64,000 bases of DNA from Salinigranum rubrum (GTDB lineage Archaea; Halobacteriota; Halobacteria; Halobacteriales; Haloferacaceae): assembly GCF_002906575.1 (NCBI RefSeq), contig NZ_CP026309.1, positions 1,550,001 to 1,614,000 on the forward strand, written 5' to 3'. Both the position numbers and the translations under genes were made by a program. The number at the start of each line of letters is the position of its first letter. Within the stretch, counting starts at the first letter, position 1. Below, one piece after another: positions 16,059 to 25,940 of the stretch. The notes below the pieces were generated by a model. That model saw only the letters and a list, made by a program, of their open reading frames with translations, made no database searches and had not been told where the DNA came from.

Positions 16059-18268
16059 CAGTCTATCCTCCCGCCGTCGGTCGCCGCCACTTCGTTGTAC
16101 ATCCGCGAGGTGCCGCCCGTGTCGGAGCCCGACAGCGTGCCGATGTCGATGATGGGAATGACGTTGCCGTCGCCGATGACGGCCGTCCCCGAGAGCCCTT
16201 CCGAGTTCGAGAGCGGGCCCTGAAGCGGTGTCACGACGACCTCCTCCTGCCGGGTAACGCCGTCACACCACAGCGCGACCTGGCGGTCCTCCGGGCGGAT
16301 GCGGACGACCATCCCCGCCTCCGGCGGCTGCTCGACGATACCGAGCGCGTCCCGCAGGCGGATGAGCGGGTACACCCGGTCGTCGTGGACGACGACTTCG
16401 TCGCCGTTTATCGTGTCGACGCGTTCCTGGCGGGCCACCTCGTCGATGTACTTGATGGGGACGCCGAACTGCCGGTCGCCGACCAGCACGAACAGCACCT
16501 TGATGATGGCGACCGACACCGGGAGACGGATCTTGAACGTCGTCCCGTCGCCGAGCGTCGAGTCGACCGACACCGACCCGTCGAGCGCCTCGACGGTCGT
16601 CTTCACCACGTCCATACCGACGCCGCGGCCGGAGACGTCGGTGATCTGGTCGTTGGTCGAAAAGCCCGGGTGGAAGATGTAGTCGAACACCTCCTCGTCG
16701 GGCAGCGCGGAGATGGCCTCCTTCGAGGTGAGCCCCTTCGAGACGGCCTTCTCGCGGATGCGGTCGAGGTCGAGGCCGCCGCCGTCGTCCGACACCTCGA
16801 TGACGACGGTGTCGTGTTCCCGGCGGGCCGAGAGCGTGACGGTCCCCTGCTCGGGCTTCCCGGCTTCCACCCGTTCCTCGGGCGGTTCGATGCCGTGGTC
16901 GACGGCGTTCCGGAGGACGTGCATCAGGGGGTCGGAGATTTCGTCGAGGATGGTCCGGTCGAGTTCGATGTCCTGCCCCTCGACGCGGAAGTCGACGCGC
17001 TTGTCCTCCGCGCGCGCGAGGTCGCGCACGAGCCGCGGGAACTTGTCGAACACCTTCTTCAGCGGGATGAGCCGCATGTCCATCACCGTGTTCTGGAGGT
17101 TCGAGGATATCTTGTCCAGTTCGTCGAGCGTGTCGACGCCGCTCGCCCCCTCCTCGCCGATGGCCTGCCGGAGCTTGATGCGGGAGGTGACGAGCTGTTC
17201 GACGAGTTCGTGCAGTTCGTCGAGCTGGTCGACGTCGACGCGGACGGACTTCACCTCGGCGATGCTCCGTTCCGGTCCGCTGTCCTTCGAGCCCGCCGTC
17301 TCGCTCTCGCCATCTGCGTCGGCGTCGCCGTCGGTCGCCGCCGCAGCACCCTCGCGTACTCCGTCGCCGCCGTCGCCGAGCGAGCCGCCGGCGCGGGTGA
17401 TGGCCGTCGACACGTCCGTGACGGTGCAGTCGGAGACGGCCCAGAGGCCGCCGAACGTCTCCGCGACCGTGTCGGTGTCGTCGGCGTCCGCGACGAACAG
17501 TTGGACGTGGTCGTCGAACGCGCCCTCTCCGACCTCTTCGAGCGAGGGGACGGCGCCGGCGACGGTCACGTCGTCGGGGATGCCGTCGAGGAACAGGCCC
17601 GCATCGACGCTCTTCATATCGCCGGTCGCGAGCGTGACGTCGACGTGGTGGAGGGCGTCGTAGCCCGAAAGCTCCTCCGCTGCGATGGTCTCTCTCGCCG
17701 CGTCGATGTGCTGGGCCCGCTCGGCGGGACGGTCCTCCCCGTCGTCGCCGTCCGCGTCGCTGTCGTCCCCACCGTCGACCAGGTCGCTCATGTCACCCAC
17801 GTCTTCCACGCCGTCCTCGTCGTCCCCCTCGGCTCCGTCGTCAGCGCCGCCTTCAGCCGCGTCCGCGCTGTCGTCTTCGGCCGTGTCACCGTCGCCTTCG
17901 GCCGCCACCCGGAGGGCCGTGACCGTCTCCTCGGTGTCGATGCTCGTCTCGCCGTTCTGCTCGATGTCGTGGAGGATGTCGACGATGAGGTCGACGCCCT
18001 CGAAAACGAGGTCCATCCGTTCGGGCGTGACGTCGAGCCCGCCCTGCCTGACCTCGTCGAGCAGGTCCTCGATGGCGTGCGCGACCGTCGCCGCGGCGTC
18101 GAATCCCATCGCGCCGAAGTTCCCCTTCAAGGTGTGTGCGCGCCGGAAGATGTCGTCGATGGCCTCGTGGTCCTCGGGGTTCGACTCCAAGGTGAGCAAC
18201 GAGTTGTTGAGTTGCGTGATGCTCTCTTCGCTTTCAGTGATAAACGCCTGGTAGAGTTCTTCGTCCAT
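16058..18268 (-). CDS. cheA: CheA, taxis histidine kinase
   Basis: A 736-residue kinase with the classical domain order. The Hpt domain phospho-His is in RAHTLKGNFGAMG (about residue 46). A long acidic linker covers about 130-195. A P2-like CheY-binding segment covers about 195-290 and a second linker follows. The P3 dimerisation helices are DQLDELHELVEQLVTSR near 345. P4 kinase boxes are N (LRNAVDHGI), G1 (SDDGGGL) and G2 (GRGVGMD), followed by a C-terminal CheW-like P5 domain. It takes receptor signals through CheW and phosphorylates CheY and CheB. Two bases separate it from cheB upstream. Confidence 0.96.
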   Translation of the reverse strand: MDEELYQAFITESEESITQLNNSLLTLESNPEDHEAIDDIFRRAHTLKGNFGAMGFDAAATVAHAIEDLLDEVRQGGLDVTPERMDLVFEGVDLIVDILHDIEQNGETSIDTEETVTALRVAAEGDGDTAEDDSADAAEGGADDGAEGDDEDGVEDVGDMSDLVDGGDDSDADGDDGEDRPAERAQHIDAARETIAAEELSGYDALHHVDVTLATGDMKSVDAGLFLDGIPDDVTVAGAVPSLEEVGEGAFDDHVQLFVADADDTDTVAETFGGLWAVSDCTVTDVSTAITRAGGSLGDGGDGVREGAAAATDGDADADGESETAGSKDSGPERSIAEVKSVRVDVDQLDELHELVEQLVTSRIKLRQAIGEEGASGVDTLDELDKISSNLQNTVMDMRLIPLKKVFDKFPRLVRDLARAEDKRVDFRVEGQDIELDRTILDEISDPLMHVLRNAVDHGIEPPEERVEAGKPEQGTVTLSARREHDTVVIEVSDDGGGLDLDRIREKAVSKGLTSKEAISALPDEEVFDYIFHPGFSTNDQITDVSGRGVGMDVVKTTVEALDGSVSVDSTLGDGTTFKIRLPVSVAIIKVLFVLVGDRQFGVPIKYIDEVARQERVDTINGDEVVVHDDRVYPLIRLRDALGIVEQPPEAGMVVRIRPEDRQVALWCDGVTRQEEVVVTPLQGPLSNSEGLSGTAVIGDGNVIPIIDIGTLSGSDTGGTSRMYNEVAATDGGRID

Positions 18269-18269
18269 G

Positions 18270-19349
18270 TTAGTTCCTCAGTGTGTTCAAGATGCCCTCG
18301 GCGATGCCGTGTGCGGGGAGGACCTCGTCGGTGTGGCCCGCTTCGATAGCCCGCTTCGGCATGCCGAATATCGCCGATGTCCGCTCGTCCTGTGCGATGG
18401 TCGACCCGCCCGCGCGCTTGACCGCGCCCATGCCGTCGACGCCGTCACGACCCATCCCGGTGAGGAGAACCGTCGTGAGCGGGCCGCGAACGACTTCGGC
18501 GGCCGACGTCATGGTGTGGTCGATGGCCGGTTTGACGCCGTGGAGTCGGTCGCCGCCGCGGAGTCGAAGCCGGAGTCGGTCGGCCCTGTCGTCGTCGACG
18601 AACAGGTGAGAGCCGCCGGGTGCGACCCGGACCTGTCCCGGGCCGACCCGTTCGCCGTCGCGCGCCTCGCGGACCTCGTAGCCACAGCGACTGTCGAGTC
18701 GTTTCGCGAACCGTCCGGTGAACCCCTCCGGCATGTGCTGAACGACGAGGATTCGGAGGTCGGCCTCGCGCGGGAGCGCGGCGACCACCTCCTCGACCAC
18801 GTTCGGTCCGCCCGTCGACGCGCCGATGATGACGGTTCCCCCTTCGGGGAGGGGTCCCGGGCGGCGGGTCCCCGCGGTCCCGGCCGGAGCGGACGCCTGT
18901 GCCGTCGGCGTCCGTGTGACGCTCCGCCCCCTCGCGTTGAGGTCGACGGCGGCGGCCGACCGGACCTTGTCGACCAGTTCGCGCTTCACGCGGGGCATCT
19001 CCGAGGTCACCTCGCCGCCCGGCTTCGTGACGAAGTCGACCGCGCCGCGGTCGAGCGCCTCGAAGGTGATGTCGGCGTTCTCGTCGGCGTGTGCCGACAG
19101 CATCAGCACGGGCGTCGGACACCTCGCCATGATCTCTTCGACCGCCTCGATGCCGTTCTTTCGCGGCATCTCGATGTCCATCGTCACCACGTCGGGAGCG
19201 TGTTCGGCGACGACTTCGACCGCCGCCTCCCCGTCGCTCGCGTCGGCGACGACGTCGACGCCGCCCTCCTCGAGGAGTTTCGTGATGAGCGTCCGCATGA
19301 ACCGCGAGTCGTCGACGACCACGGCCCGCGTTCCGCCCGCCGCGCTCAT
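18270..19349 (-). CDS. cheB: CheB, receptor methylesterase with receiver domain
   Basis: A 359-residue response-regulator esterase. The receiver domain has VVDDSRFM, the phospho-Asp in VVTMDIEMP and Lys in FVTKPGGE. After a linker of about 50 residues comes the esterase domain with Ser in IGASTGGP, His in VQHMPEGFTGRFA and Asp in LLTGMGRDGVDGM. I start at MSAAGGTRAVVVDD. The upstream codons, which reach 19445, read like leader sequence and precede the likely TATA box (about 19450-19457 on this strand). Confidence 0.94.
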   Translation of the reverse strand: MSAAGGTRAVVVDDSRFMRTLITKLLEEGGVDVVADASDGEAAVEVVAEHAPDVVTMDIEMPRKNGIEAVEEIMARCPTPVLMLSAHADENADITFEALDRGAVDFVTKPGGEVTSEMPRVKRELVDKVRSAAAVDLNARGRSVTRTPTAQASAPAGTAGTRRPGPLPEGGTVIIGASTGGPNVVEEVVAALPREADLRILVVQHMPEGFTGRFAKRLDSRCGYEVREARDGERVGPGQVRVAPGGSHLFVDDDRADRLRLRLRGGDRLHGVKPAIDHTMTSAAEVVRGPLTTVLLTGMGRDGVDGMGAVKRAGGSTIAQDERTSAIFGMPKRAIEAGHTDEVLPAHGIAEGILNTLRN

Positions 19350-19445
19350 CGCCACCTCCCAGTCGCATGCACAGTGTGCCGGTCGCCGCCCGCAGGGCCC
19401 CGGCGTGGTGGTCCGATTCGCATCTCTGTCACCTCCTTCGATCAT

Positions 19446-19561
19446 ACTCTACATAAACGCACCTCGGTAACAATCAGTTGTGATAACACGGGAGGTAGGT
19501 TTACATATCGATTCACCGACTGACCGATAACAGACGCGCCAGCGCGTCCGACAGGCACACC
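19446..19561. promoter_or_regulatory. divergent promoter region between cheB and cheW
   Basis: A TATA-like GTTTATGTA on the minus strand (about 19450-19458) faces the cheB operon. TTTACATATC at 19499-19508 faces cheW. Both would give 5' UTRs of about 30-80 nt. The region is visibly more A+T-rich than its surroundings. Confidence 0.4.
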
Positions 19562-20041
19562 ATGCACTCGCAGAAGACCTCAGCCAACCCCCAGCCCGCG
19601 ACGCCGGACCACGAGGAGTCAGAGAGCGCGACCGAGATTCAGGTGCTCGAGTTCAAACTCGGCTCCGAGACGTACTGCGTCGATATCGACTACGTCTCCG
19701 AGATCGTCGACAAGGGGTCGCTCACCACGGTTCCGAACGCACCCCACTACGTCGACGGCGTGATGGACCTCCGTGGTCGGACCACCTCCATCGTCAACCC
19801 GAAGAGCCTCCTGAACATCCGCGAGGAAACCGAGGCCAAGCGTATCATCATCTTCGACTCCGGGGGGTTCGACGACGACGCCGCCATCGGCTGGGTCGTC
19901 GACGAGGTGTACCAGGTCGTCCGGGTCTCGATGAACGACGTGGAGAAGCCGCCGCTCGACAACGACCCCTCCATCGAGGGGATCATCAAACGCGACGACG
20001 AACTGGTCATCTGGATCTCCCCCGTGGCGGCGCTCGGCTGA
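19562..20041 (+). CDS. cheW: CheW, receptor-kinase coupling protein
   Basis: A 159-residue SH3-like adaptor joining receptors to CheA. The core begins EIQVLEFKLGSETYCVDI and includes VDGVMDLRGRTTSIVNPK and EGIIKRDDELVIWI. The first 25 residues are a polar tail. It is divergent from the cheB operon. A short T run (20043-20047) follows the stop and may terminate the transcript before the convergent membrane-protein gene. Confidence 0.95.
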   Translation: MHSQKTSANPQPATPDHEESESATEIQVLEFKLGSETYCVDIDYVSEIVDKGSLTTVPNAPHYVDGVMDLRGRTTSIVNPKSLLNIREETEAKRIIIFDSGGFDDDAAIGWVVDEVYQVVRVSMNDVEKPPLDNDPSIEGIIKRDDELVIWISPVAALG

Positions 20042-20077
20042 CCGTTTTCCTATCCTCTGAACAACACGACGTCCCTA

Positions 20078-21645
20078 TCAGCCGAACAACACGACCCGTA
20101 TCGACTGTTCCGTGACCCACACGAGGAGCGCGGCCGCCGCGGCGAGGACGACGAGATACGCGAGGTTGACGTCGCTCCGGCGGTGCCGGGCGAGCCTCGC
20201 GCGGACGGCGGTTGCGAAGTAGCCACCGAGTGCGACCACGAGGACGAACACCGTCGTCGGCGCGACCGACGCGAGTCCCGTTCCGGGCAGTACGACGAGT
20301 GCGACCGACGTCCCGAGCCACTGGACGGCGAACGCCGTCGGGAGCGCCAGGCGGTCCGGCACGCGAGGGAGGCGGGCCGCGACCCCGTCGAACGGCGTCG
20401 TTTCGAGGAGTCGACGCGGGGCGACCGATAGCGCCGTCAGCGCCGCCGTCGCGACTATCGCCAGAACGGGGAGCGGGTTCGACCCGGGTGCCGAGTGGGG
20501 GTAGAGGACGAACATCGCGGCCACGAGCGCCAGCGCCTGCGGGACGAGGACGCCCGGCGGTCGGTCGAGGCACGCGTCGAGTCGCGGCGTCTTCCCCCGT
20601 CGGCGCGGCGCGACGAACGACGGGAGCCACCGCGCCGCCCGCGTCCAGAACCGCCCGACTGTCGCCGCGTACACCAACAGGGCGACGACGACGAACCACT
20701 CGGTGAGGACGCCCGACGGCGACAGCGAGAGCGTCGCCCCGAAGGACGCCGCCCGCCGAACGGCGGAGGCGGCGACTGCGACGGCGAGGACGGTGACGCT
20801 GACACCGAGGAGAAAGCCCGAGGTGACGAGCAGCGTCGCCGCCATCCCCCGGAGCGAGGTGAGGAGGTTTCGGACGAGCCACACCCCCCGCTCGACGCGC
20901 CTCGTCGACCGCCGCCACCGGAGCCGCCAGGTGGTCGGGAGGAGCGTGAACAGTCGACGACCGGCGACGACGCCGAGCCACCCCAGAACGAGCAGTTCGA
21001 GCGCAGGGAACGCGAGCGTCGGGAGTGCGGCGAGGACGCCCGTCACGAGGACGAACCCGGCGGTGAGGAGCCCGAACAGCGCCTGGAAACCCGCCCGCGT
21101 GCGCGGGTCGACCCTGGCCCTCTGGAACAGCGCGGCGACGTCGGGGAGCCGGTCGGTCGGGACGAACGACGACAGCACCGCGAACGTGGGGCTGACGTAC
21201 GGCGTCGTGAACTCCCAGTTGTTCGTCCACGACGTGGTCGCCACGGTGACGACGAGCGTCGCCACGACCAGACCCCCGAAGGCGGCCGGCGACACGGTCC
21301 CCGAGACGGCGAGGACGACGAGCGCCGCAGCTACCGTCGTGAGGCTGGCGACGCCGAACCGGTACGGGACGGCCGACGTCAGTGCGCGCGCCCGCTCGGG
21401 GTACAACTCGGGAGCGCGAGGCAGACGAGCAGCCAGACGAGGAGGGACTCGAGCCCGACCCCGACCCATCCCGGGAACGGTCCCGCCGCGACGACCCACT
21501 CCGGCGCCAGTCTCACGCCGGGGAGGGTTCCGAGGGGGAGACCGACGTCACCCCACGGCACGCGTGCGAGGAGTGCGCTCACGGCGAGGACGGCGAGCCC
21601 CAGTCCGCGCGTCGAGGTCACTACTCGGCCGGAACCGTGCTCCAT
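20078..21645 (-). CDS. large polytopic membrane protein, function unknown; frameshifted as given
   Basis: Two frames join into one protein of about 522 residues. The first, starting MEHGSGRVV at 21645, has two hydrophobic segments. The second continues as ELYPERARALTSAVPYRFG with roughly eight to ten more. Adding one C to the CCC run of the coding strand (GGG at 21410-21412) gives VCLALPELYPERARAL, an unbroken frame. Loops are Arg-rich on the predicted cytoplasmic side. I recognise no transporter or enzyme motif. If the frames are truly separate, the upstream one would be an 88-residue membrane protein. Confidence 0.65.
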
Positions 21646-21733
21646 CGACTAACGCGATTCGGCGGGGATCTATCAAACTTGTTTACTATATAGCGGAAAG
21701 TCACCGATATCGATATGAGTATGCTACCGTTTC

Positions 21734-21853
21734 TCATCCCCCACGGTATCGCCTCGCGGCGACGAGCAGGAGGTAGCCGACGAGGCCGAGTCCGAACAGC
21801 GCGGCGGGGATGAGGAACGGCCCGAACGTCGAGACGAGCGTGTCGACGACCAT
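21734..21853 (-). CDS. small 39-residue membrane protein
   Basis: A short frame starting MVVDTLVSTFGPFLIPAA with one long hydrophobic helix (about residues 10-33) and a basic tail ending RRYRGG. Composition and helix are typical of haloarchaeal mini-membrane proteins. Function unknown. It is isolated between two minus-strand genes, with gaps of about 88 and 141 bp. Confidence 0.5.
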   Translation of the reverse strand: MVVDTLVSTFGPFLIPAALFGLGLVGYLLLVAARRYRGG

Positions 21854-21994
21854 ACCCGTGGTGTGCGGGCGCGGCTAACAGGTCTTCCGTCTCGTCGCTG
21901 GCGCGCGTCCCCGCCCGTCGCAGACTCACACGCCGCGGTCGGCCCGTACCAGTCGGTTCGGCCACACCAATGCACACCACGCGACGACTGGCAC

Positions 21995-23511
21995 TCAGAA
22001 GTCCAGTGCGACGACGGTCCCGTCGGCGTAGACGACGACGGCGTCGTCGTCGCCGTCGCCGTCCACGTCGCCGAGGGTCGCCCGTCCGAAGAGGCGGTCG
22101 AAGCCGGAGTCGCTCGCCTCGGTGCTCACCGAGCGCTCGTACCGCGCCACCACGCTGCCGTCCGACGGATCGAGTTTCGAGACGCTGCCGTCGTGGGCGG
22201 GGACGACGAGGTCGGCCGACCCGTCGCCGTCGGTGTCGCCGAGCGACGGCGGCGGCATCATCTGCACCGCCCCGTCCGTGACGCGCGTCGACCACTCCTC
22301 CTCGCCGGTCGCGGCGTCGAGCGCGCGGACGGTCCCGCTGTTGTCGGTGACGTACACCTCGCTGTCGCCGTCCCCGTCGCCGTCGCCGAACCCGCCGACG
22401 GCAGCGAGCGACCCGACGTCGCGGGACCACGCTATCTCACCACTGGCGCCGTCGACCGCGTAGACGCCGCCGTCGACCGTCGCGACCCAGAGTTCCAGCG
22501 CCGGGTCGTCGTCCGCCTGTCCCGCCGCGGCCCACGAGATACCGGGGTCGTCGCCGACGCCGGTCGTCCACGCGACGGAGACGGGCGATGCCGCGTCGTC
22601 TGTCGCACCGTCGCTTCCCGTCCCGGGCGAGAGGAGGGTGAGCGTCCCGTCGCGCTGGGCGACGAACACCTCGCGCCCCCCGTCGCCGTCGACGTCGGCG
22701 ACGACCGGGCGTGCCCAGACGTAGTCGTCGAGCGCGTGCTGCCACTGTCGCTCGCCGCTCGCGCCGAACGCCGTCACGGTCCCGCGGACGTCGACGACGA
22801 CCGTCTCGGGCGCGTCGCTCCCGCCGAGGTCGGCGACCACGGGACGGGTGTAGCCGTAGTCGTCGAGCGCGCTTCGTCGGAGCAAGTCCCCGTCGCGGCT
22901 GTAGACGCGGAGGTCATCCTCGGTGGTGGCGACGAGCACCTCCTGCTCCCCGTCGTCGTTCGCGTCGGCCACGGTGGGGTCGGCGACAGCGTGGATGGTA
23001 CACTCGTCGACGGGCGCGCGCCACACCACCCCGCCGTCCGTACTGTGGAGCGCGACCAGTTCACAGCCCTCGGTCGTTCCCGGGCCGCTCAGCGGGGCGT
23101 ACACCCGGCCGCCGGCGACCGCCGGAGCGTGGTGGTTTCCGCCGATCTCTCGACCCGTGTCGCTCACCCACAGCGGCGTCTCCGTCGCCGACCCGTCGGG
23201 GACGCCGAGTCCGGTCGCGCCGACGACGGCGACGAGGAGGCTCCCGGCGAGGAGGGCGACCGCCACCGCCCCGACCGTGCGGGTCGTCTCCGACGCCCCG
23301 AAGACACGACCGGCCACGAGGACGCCGACTCCCACGAGCGCGAGGCCGACCGCGACGCCGACCCAGGGGGAACGTCGACGAGCGGCGAGGTGCCCTGTGA
23401 GACGCCGCCGTGTGCGACTGCGGGGTGCGCGACGGCGCTCAGTGCGATGACGACGACCAGCAGCACACCGGCGAGTCGCCTCGCTGTCGTCGACGCTCGA
23501 CCCCAGTCCAT
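21995..23511 (-). CDS. membrane-anchored beta-propeller (PQQ/FG-GAP-like) protein; frameshifted as given
   Basis: About 505 residues when repaired. It starts MDWGRASTTARR with a hydrophobic signal ending HPAVAHG. After one added C in the run facing 23366-23370, it continues as VDVPPWVGVAVGLALVGVGVLVAG and a second hydrophobic helix, giving two membrane passes. The rest is a repeated propeller: blades carry VVADVDGDG-, LGDTDGDG- and DANDDGE-type Ca-binding loops and GxVxALDAATGE strands. It is probably extracytoplasmic and possibly binds calcium. Directly downstream of ccdA/tlpA, it may belong to the same redox or cytochrome-maturation transcript. Confidence 0.75.
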
Positions 23512-23555
23512 AGCGGTGAGTGGGGAAGAGGCGGTAAAACGGGGTCGATTCGGGC

Positions 23556-24236
23556 TCAGATCCAGCCGAGGTACGACAGCGACACGCCGACCTGTGCGAC
23601 GCCGGCGACGACCATGACGAGCGCGGCGACGCGCTGGACGGTGTCGGTGTGTCGTGAGACGCTCCCGAGCGCGTCGCTTCCGACGGCCGAGAGGAGCGTC
23701 ACGCCGAGGAGCGGGAGCGCGACCGAGACGGCGTAGACGCCGACGACGGCGACCGCCTGCTCCGTCGGGAGCGTGAGCGCCTGAGCGGCGACGCCGAAGA
23801 CGACGGGGAGCACACAGCCGGCCGCGGCGACGGCGTACACGCCGCCGAAGAGGACGAACCCGGACGCCGACGCGCGGCGCTCGGGGAGCAGCAGGTGGAC
23901 GCTGGGTGCCCGGCCGCTCAGGAGCGCGAGTCCGAAGACGATGAGGGCGACGCCGACCACCGGTTCGAGGAACGCGAGGTTCGAGACGACGCGCGTGCCG
24001 AACGCCACGAGCGCGCCACCGACGAGGCCGAGAACGGCGAGCGCACCGACCGTCGCGGCGGTACCGCGGACGACCGCGCCGCCGATATCGGCCTCTTCCC
24101 GGCTCAGGTAGTAGCCGACGTACCCCGGTAAGAGTGGGTACGCACACGGCGCAAAGAACGTCGCTAGCCCCGCGCTGAGCGCGAAGACGACGGTTCCGGA
24201 GAACGCCGAGGCCGGGGTCGCCTGGAGCAACGGCAT
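23556..24236 (-). CDS. ccdA: CcdA/DsbD-type transmembrane thiol-electron carrier
   Basis: A 226-residue protein with six hydrophobic segments. Cytoplasmic reductant passes through two membrane cysteines to extracytoplasmic thioredoxins. The hallmark FFAPCAYPLLPGY is at about residues 27-39 and the second Cys is in AAAGCVLPVVFG (about 138-149). Its start abuts the stop of the thioredoxin gene (ATG inside the neighbouring TGATG-like overlap), so the pair is coupled and that thioredoxin is its likely partner. Confidence 0.9.
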   Translation of the reverse strand: MPLLQATPASAFSGTVVFALSAGLATFFAPCAYPLLPGYVGYYLSREEADIGGAVVRGTAATVGALAVLGLVGGALVAFGTRVVSNLAFLEPVVGVALIVFGLALLSGRAPSVHLLLPERRASASGFVLFGGVYAVAAAGCVLPVVFGVAAQALTLPTEQAVAVVGVYAVSVALPLLGVTLLSAVGSDALGSVSRHTDTVQRVAALVMVVAGVAQVGVSLSYLGWI

Positions 24237-24748
24237 CAGACGACGGCCGCGAGTTCCTCGCGGAGTTGCGACTCGCTGGCGACGCCTCTGTGGGTCCAGA
24301 CGATTTTACCCGAGCGGTCGGCGAGGGCGAGATAGGGGAGGCCGCCCGCCCCGAGTTCGCTCATGAGTCGACTTTCGGGGTCGTGTCCGACCGTCCAGCG
24401 GCCGTCGTGGTCGGCCCACCACCGGCGGATGTCGTCCATCGTGAGCCCCCCGCCGATGCGCTCGTTCGTCACCGAGACGAACGCGACGCGGTCGCCGAAC
24501 GACTCGTAGGCGGGGACGAGGCTCCGCATCTGCGCTTCACACGGGACACACCACGTCGCGAAGAGATCGACGAGCGTCGGTCGGTCGGGGACCGGAACGC
24601 GCTGCCGGCCGGCGGTCGACCCGCGGGCGTCGACGGTGTCGACGGTGACCGCATCACCCCTCTCGCCGAGGCCGTTGAACGCGACGTAACCCGCGCCGCC
24701 AGTCAGCGCGAGGCCGCCGACCGCGGCGATAGCCTGTCGGCGCTTCAT
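24236..24748 (-). CDS. TlpA/ResA-like extracytoplasmic thioredoxin
   Basis: A 170-residue protein with the N-terminal export/anchor segment MKRRQAIAAVGGLALTGG, an RR-type signal, and a thioredoxin domain. The active site WCVPC lies near residues 66-70 and the cis-Pro is in GAGGLPYLAL. It overlaps ccdA, which would keep its cysteines reduced. Typical roles are cytochrome c haem-handling or protein disulfide reduction; the exact substrate is unknown. Confidence 0.88.
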   Translation of the reverse strand: MKRRQAIAAVGGLALTGGAGYVAFNGLGERGDAVTVDTVDARGSTAGRQRVPVPDRPTLVDLFATWCVPCEAQMRSLVPAYESFGDRVAFVSVTNERIGGGLTMDDIRRWWADHDGRWTVGHDPESRLMSELGAGGLPYLALADRSGKIVWTHRGVASESQLREELAAVV

Positions 24749-24860
24749 CGACTCGTCCCCCCGTCAGCGGTGAAACCCATCGTTCGTAGCTCCTTACTCT
24801 CGTGATAACGTCCGTGCGGTGTTGTGTGTTCCGTCTGCGCACCGAGGGGGCGAATCCGGA

Positions 24861-25505
24861 TCAGGACTGGGCGCGCTCGACGGCCGCCCGCACCGCGTCG
24901 AACGTCGCGGTCACCTCCTGGCCGTTCACGAACACCGTCGGGGTGCCCTGTACCCCCATATCGAGGCCGCGCTGGCGGTCGGCTTCGAGGACCGGCCGAT
25001 ACCGGCCGTTCTCCGCGGCCGCGCGGACGTCACAGCCGTCCGCGCCCACGTCGTTCGCCAGCGACTCGACGAGCGACATCGAGTACGACCCCTGGTTCTC
25101 GAAGAGCGACTTCGCGTACGCGAAGAACGTCTCGTCGTCGGTCGAATCCTGTACGGCGCGGGCGGCGCTCGCGGCCGCCCACGACCACTGCTGGCTCACC
25201 GGAATCGGGAGGTCGTGGTGCTCGTAGCGGACGTCGCCCCCGACGAGTTCGCTCTCAATCGAGGGGAACTCCTCTAAGTGGTACGTCTGACAGTGCGGAC
25301 AGGAGAAGTCCTCGAACGACATGACCGTCACGCCGGCGTCGTCGGGACCGAGCGAGGGCGCCGGGAGCGATTCGACGGGCGAGCGTGCGGAGAGGTCGCA
25401 GTTCGAGTCGCCGCCGCCGGAACCGGTGACGGAGCCGAGACAGCCGGCCGTCGCGACGAGTGTCGCGCCGGTGCCGGCCAGGAGGGCACGTCGGGTCGTG
25501 TGCAT
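24861..25505 (-). CDS. DsbA-like thioredoxin-fold lipoprotein
   Basis: A 214-residue exported oxidoreductase. The N-terminus MHTTRRALLAGTGATLVATAGC is a Tat signal ending in a lipobox, so it should be lipid-anchored. The active site is FSCPHCQTYH (about residues 71-80), with a helical insert and cis-Pro in VQGTPTVFVNGQ. The family (thioredoxin_4) makes or isomerises disulfides in exported proteins. An alternative start lies 9 bp upstream (25514). It is probably transcribed with, or near, the tlpA-ccdA genes. Confidence 0.88.
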   Translation of the reverse strand: MHTTRRALLAGTGATLVATAGCLGSVTGSGGGDSNCDLSARSPVESLPAPSLGPDDAGVTVMSFEDFSCPHCQTYHLEEFPSIESELVGGDVRYEHHDLPIPVSQQWSWAAASAARAVQDSTDDETFFAYAKSLFENQGSYSMSLVESLANDVGADGCDVRAAAENGRYRPVLEADRQRGLDMGVQGTPTVFVNGQEVTATFDAVRAAVERAQS

Positions 25506-25588
25506 ACCCGACATGAAGCAGCAGGGATACTTAGGCGGCGTGGTAGGGGGCCAACACCGATTTGTACGCACCGACCCTCCCGGGAGAC

Positions 25589-25927
25589 ATGCCGACCGTC
25601 CGTTTCCGCGGCCGTGCGTTCGAGTGTGCCCACGGCGCCGTTCTCCGAGACGTCCTCCTCGCTGGCGACGAATCGCCGCACAACGGCGCGTCGGGAGTCG
25701 TAAACTGCCGCGGCCTCGGCTCCTGTGGCACGTGTGCGGTCGAGGTGTCGGGCCCGGTTTCCGACCGGACGCGCCGGGAGCGACTGCGACTGCGCGTCCC
25801 GCCGCACGACCCCGACTCGGGCCTCCGACTCGCCTGTCAAACGCGGGTCCACGGTGACGTCACGGTCGAGAAACGCGAGGGGTTCTGGGGCCAGCACGGT
25901 GCCGAGGGGCGCGACGGTCAGCCGTGA
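25589..25927 (+). CDS. plant-type [2Fe-2S] ferredoxin
   Basis: A 112-residue electron carrier. The cluster ligands are in NCRGLGSCGTC (about residues 43-53) and LACQT (about 85-89), in the C-x5-C-x2-C-xn-C pattern. The start MPTVRFRGRAFECAHG has the usual first beta hairpin. It is divergent from the DsbA-like gene and convergent with folA; the partner reductase is not in the window. Confidence 0.86.
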   Translation: MPTVRFRGRAFECAHGAVLRDVLLAGDESPHNGASGVVNCRGLGSCGTCAVEVSGPVSDRTRRERLRLRVPPHDPDSGLRLACQTRVHGDVTVEKREGFWGQHGAEGRDGQP

Positions 25928-25940
25928 GAGTGCGGCGTGC

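Noticed and set aside
20078-21499. Treating the downstream frame of the membrane protein as its own gene starting at 21499.
   Set aside because: Its first 30 residues (Arg-rich) overlap a hydrophobic helix in the other frame, and one added base gives a continuous membrane protein.
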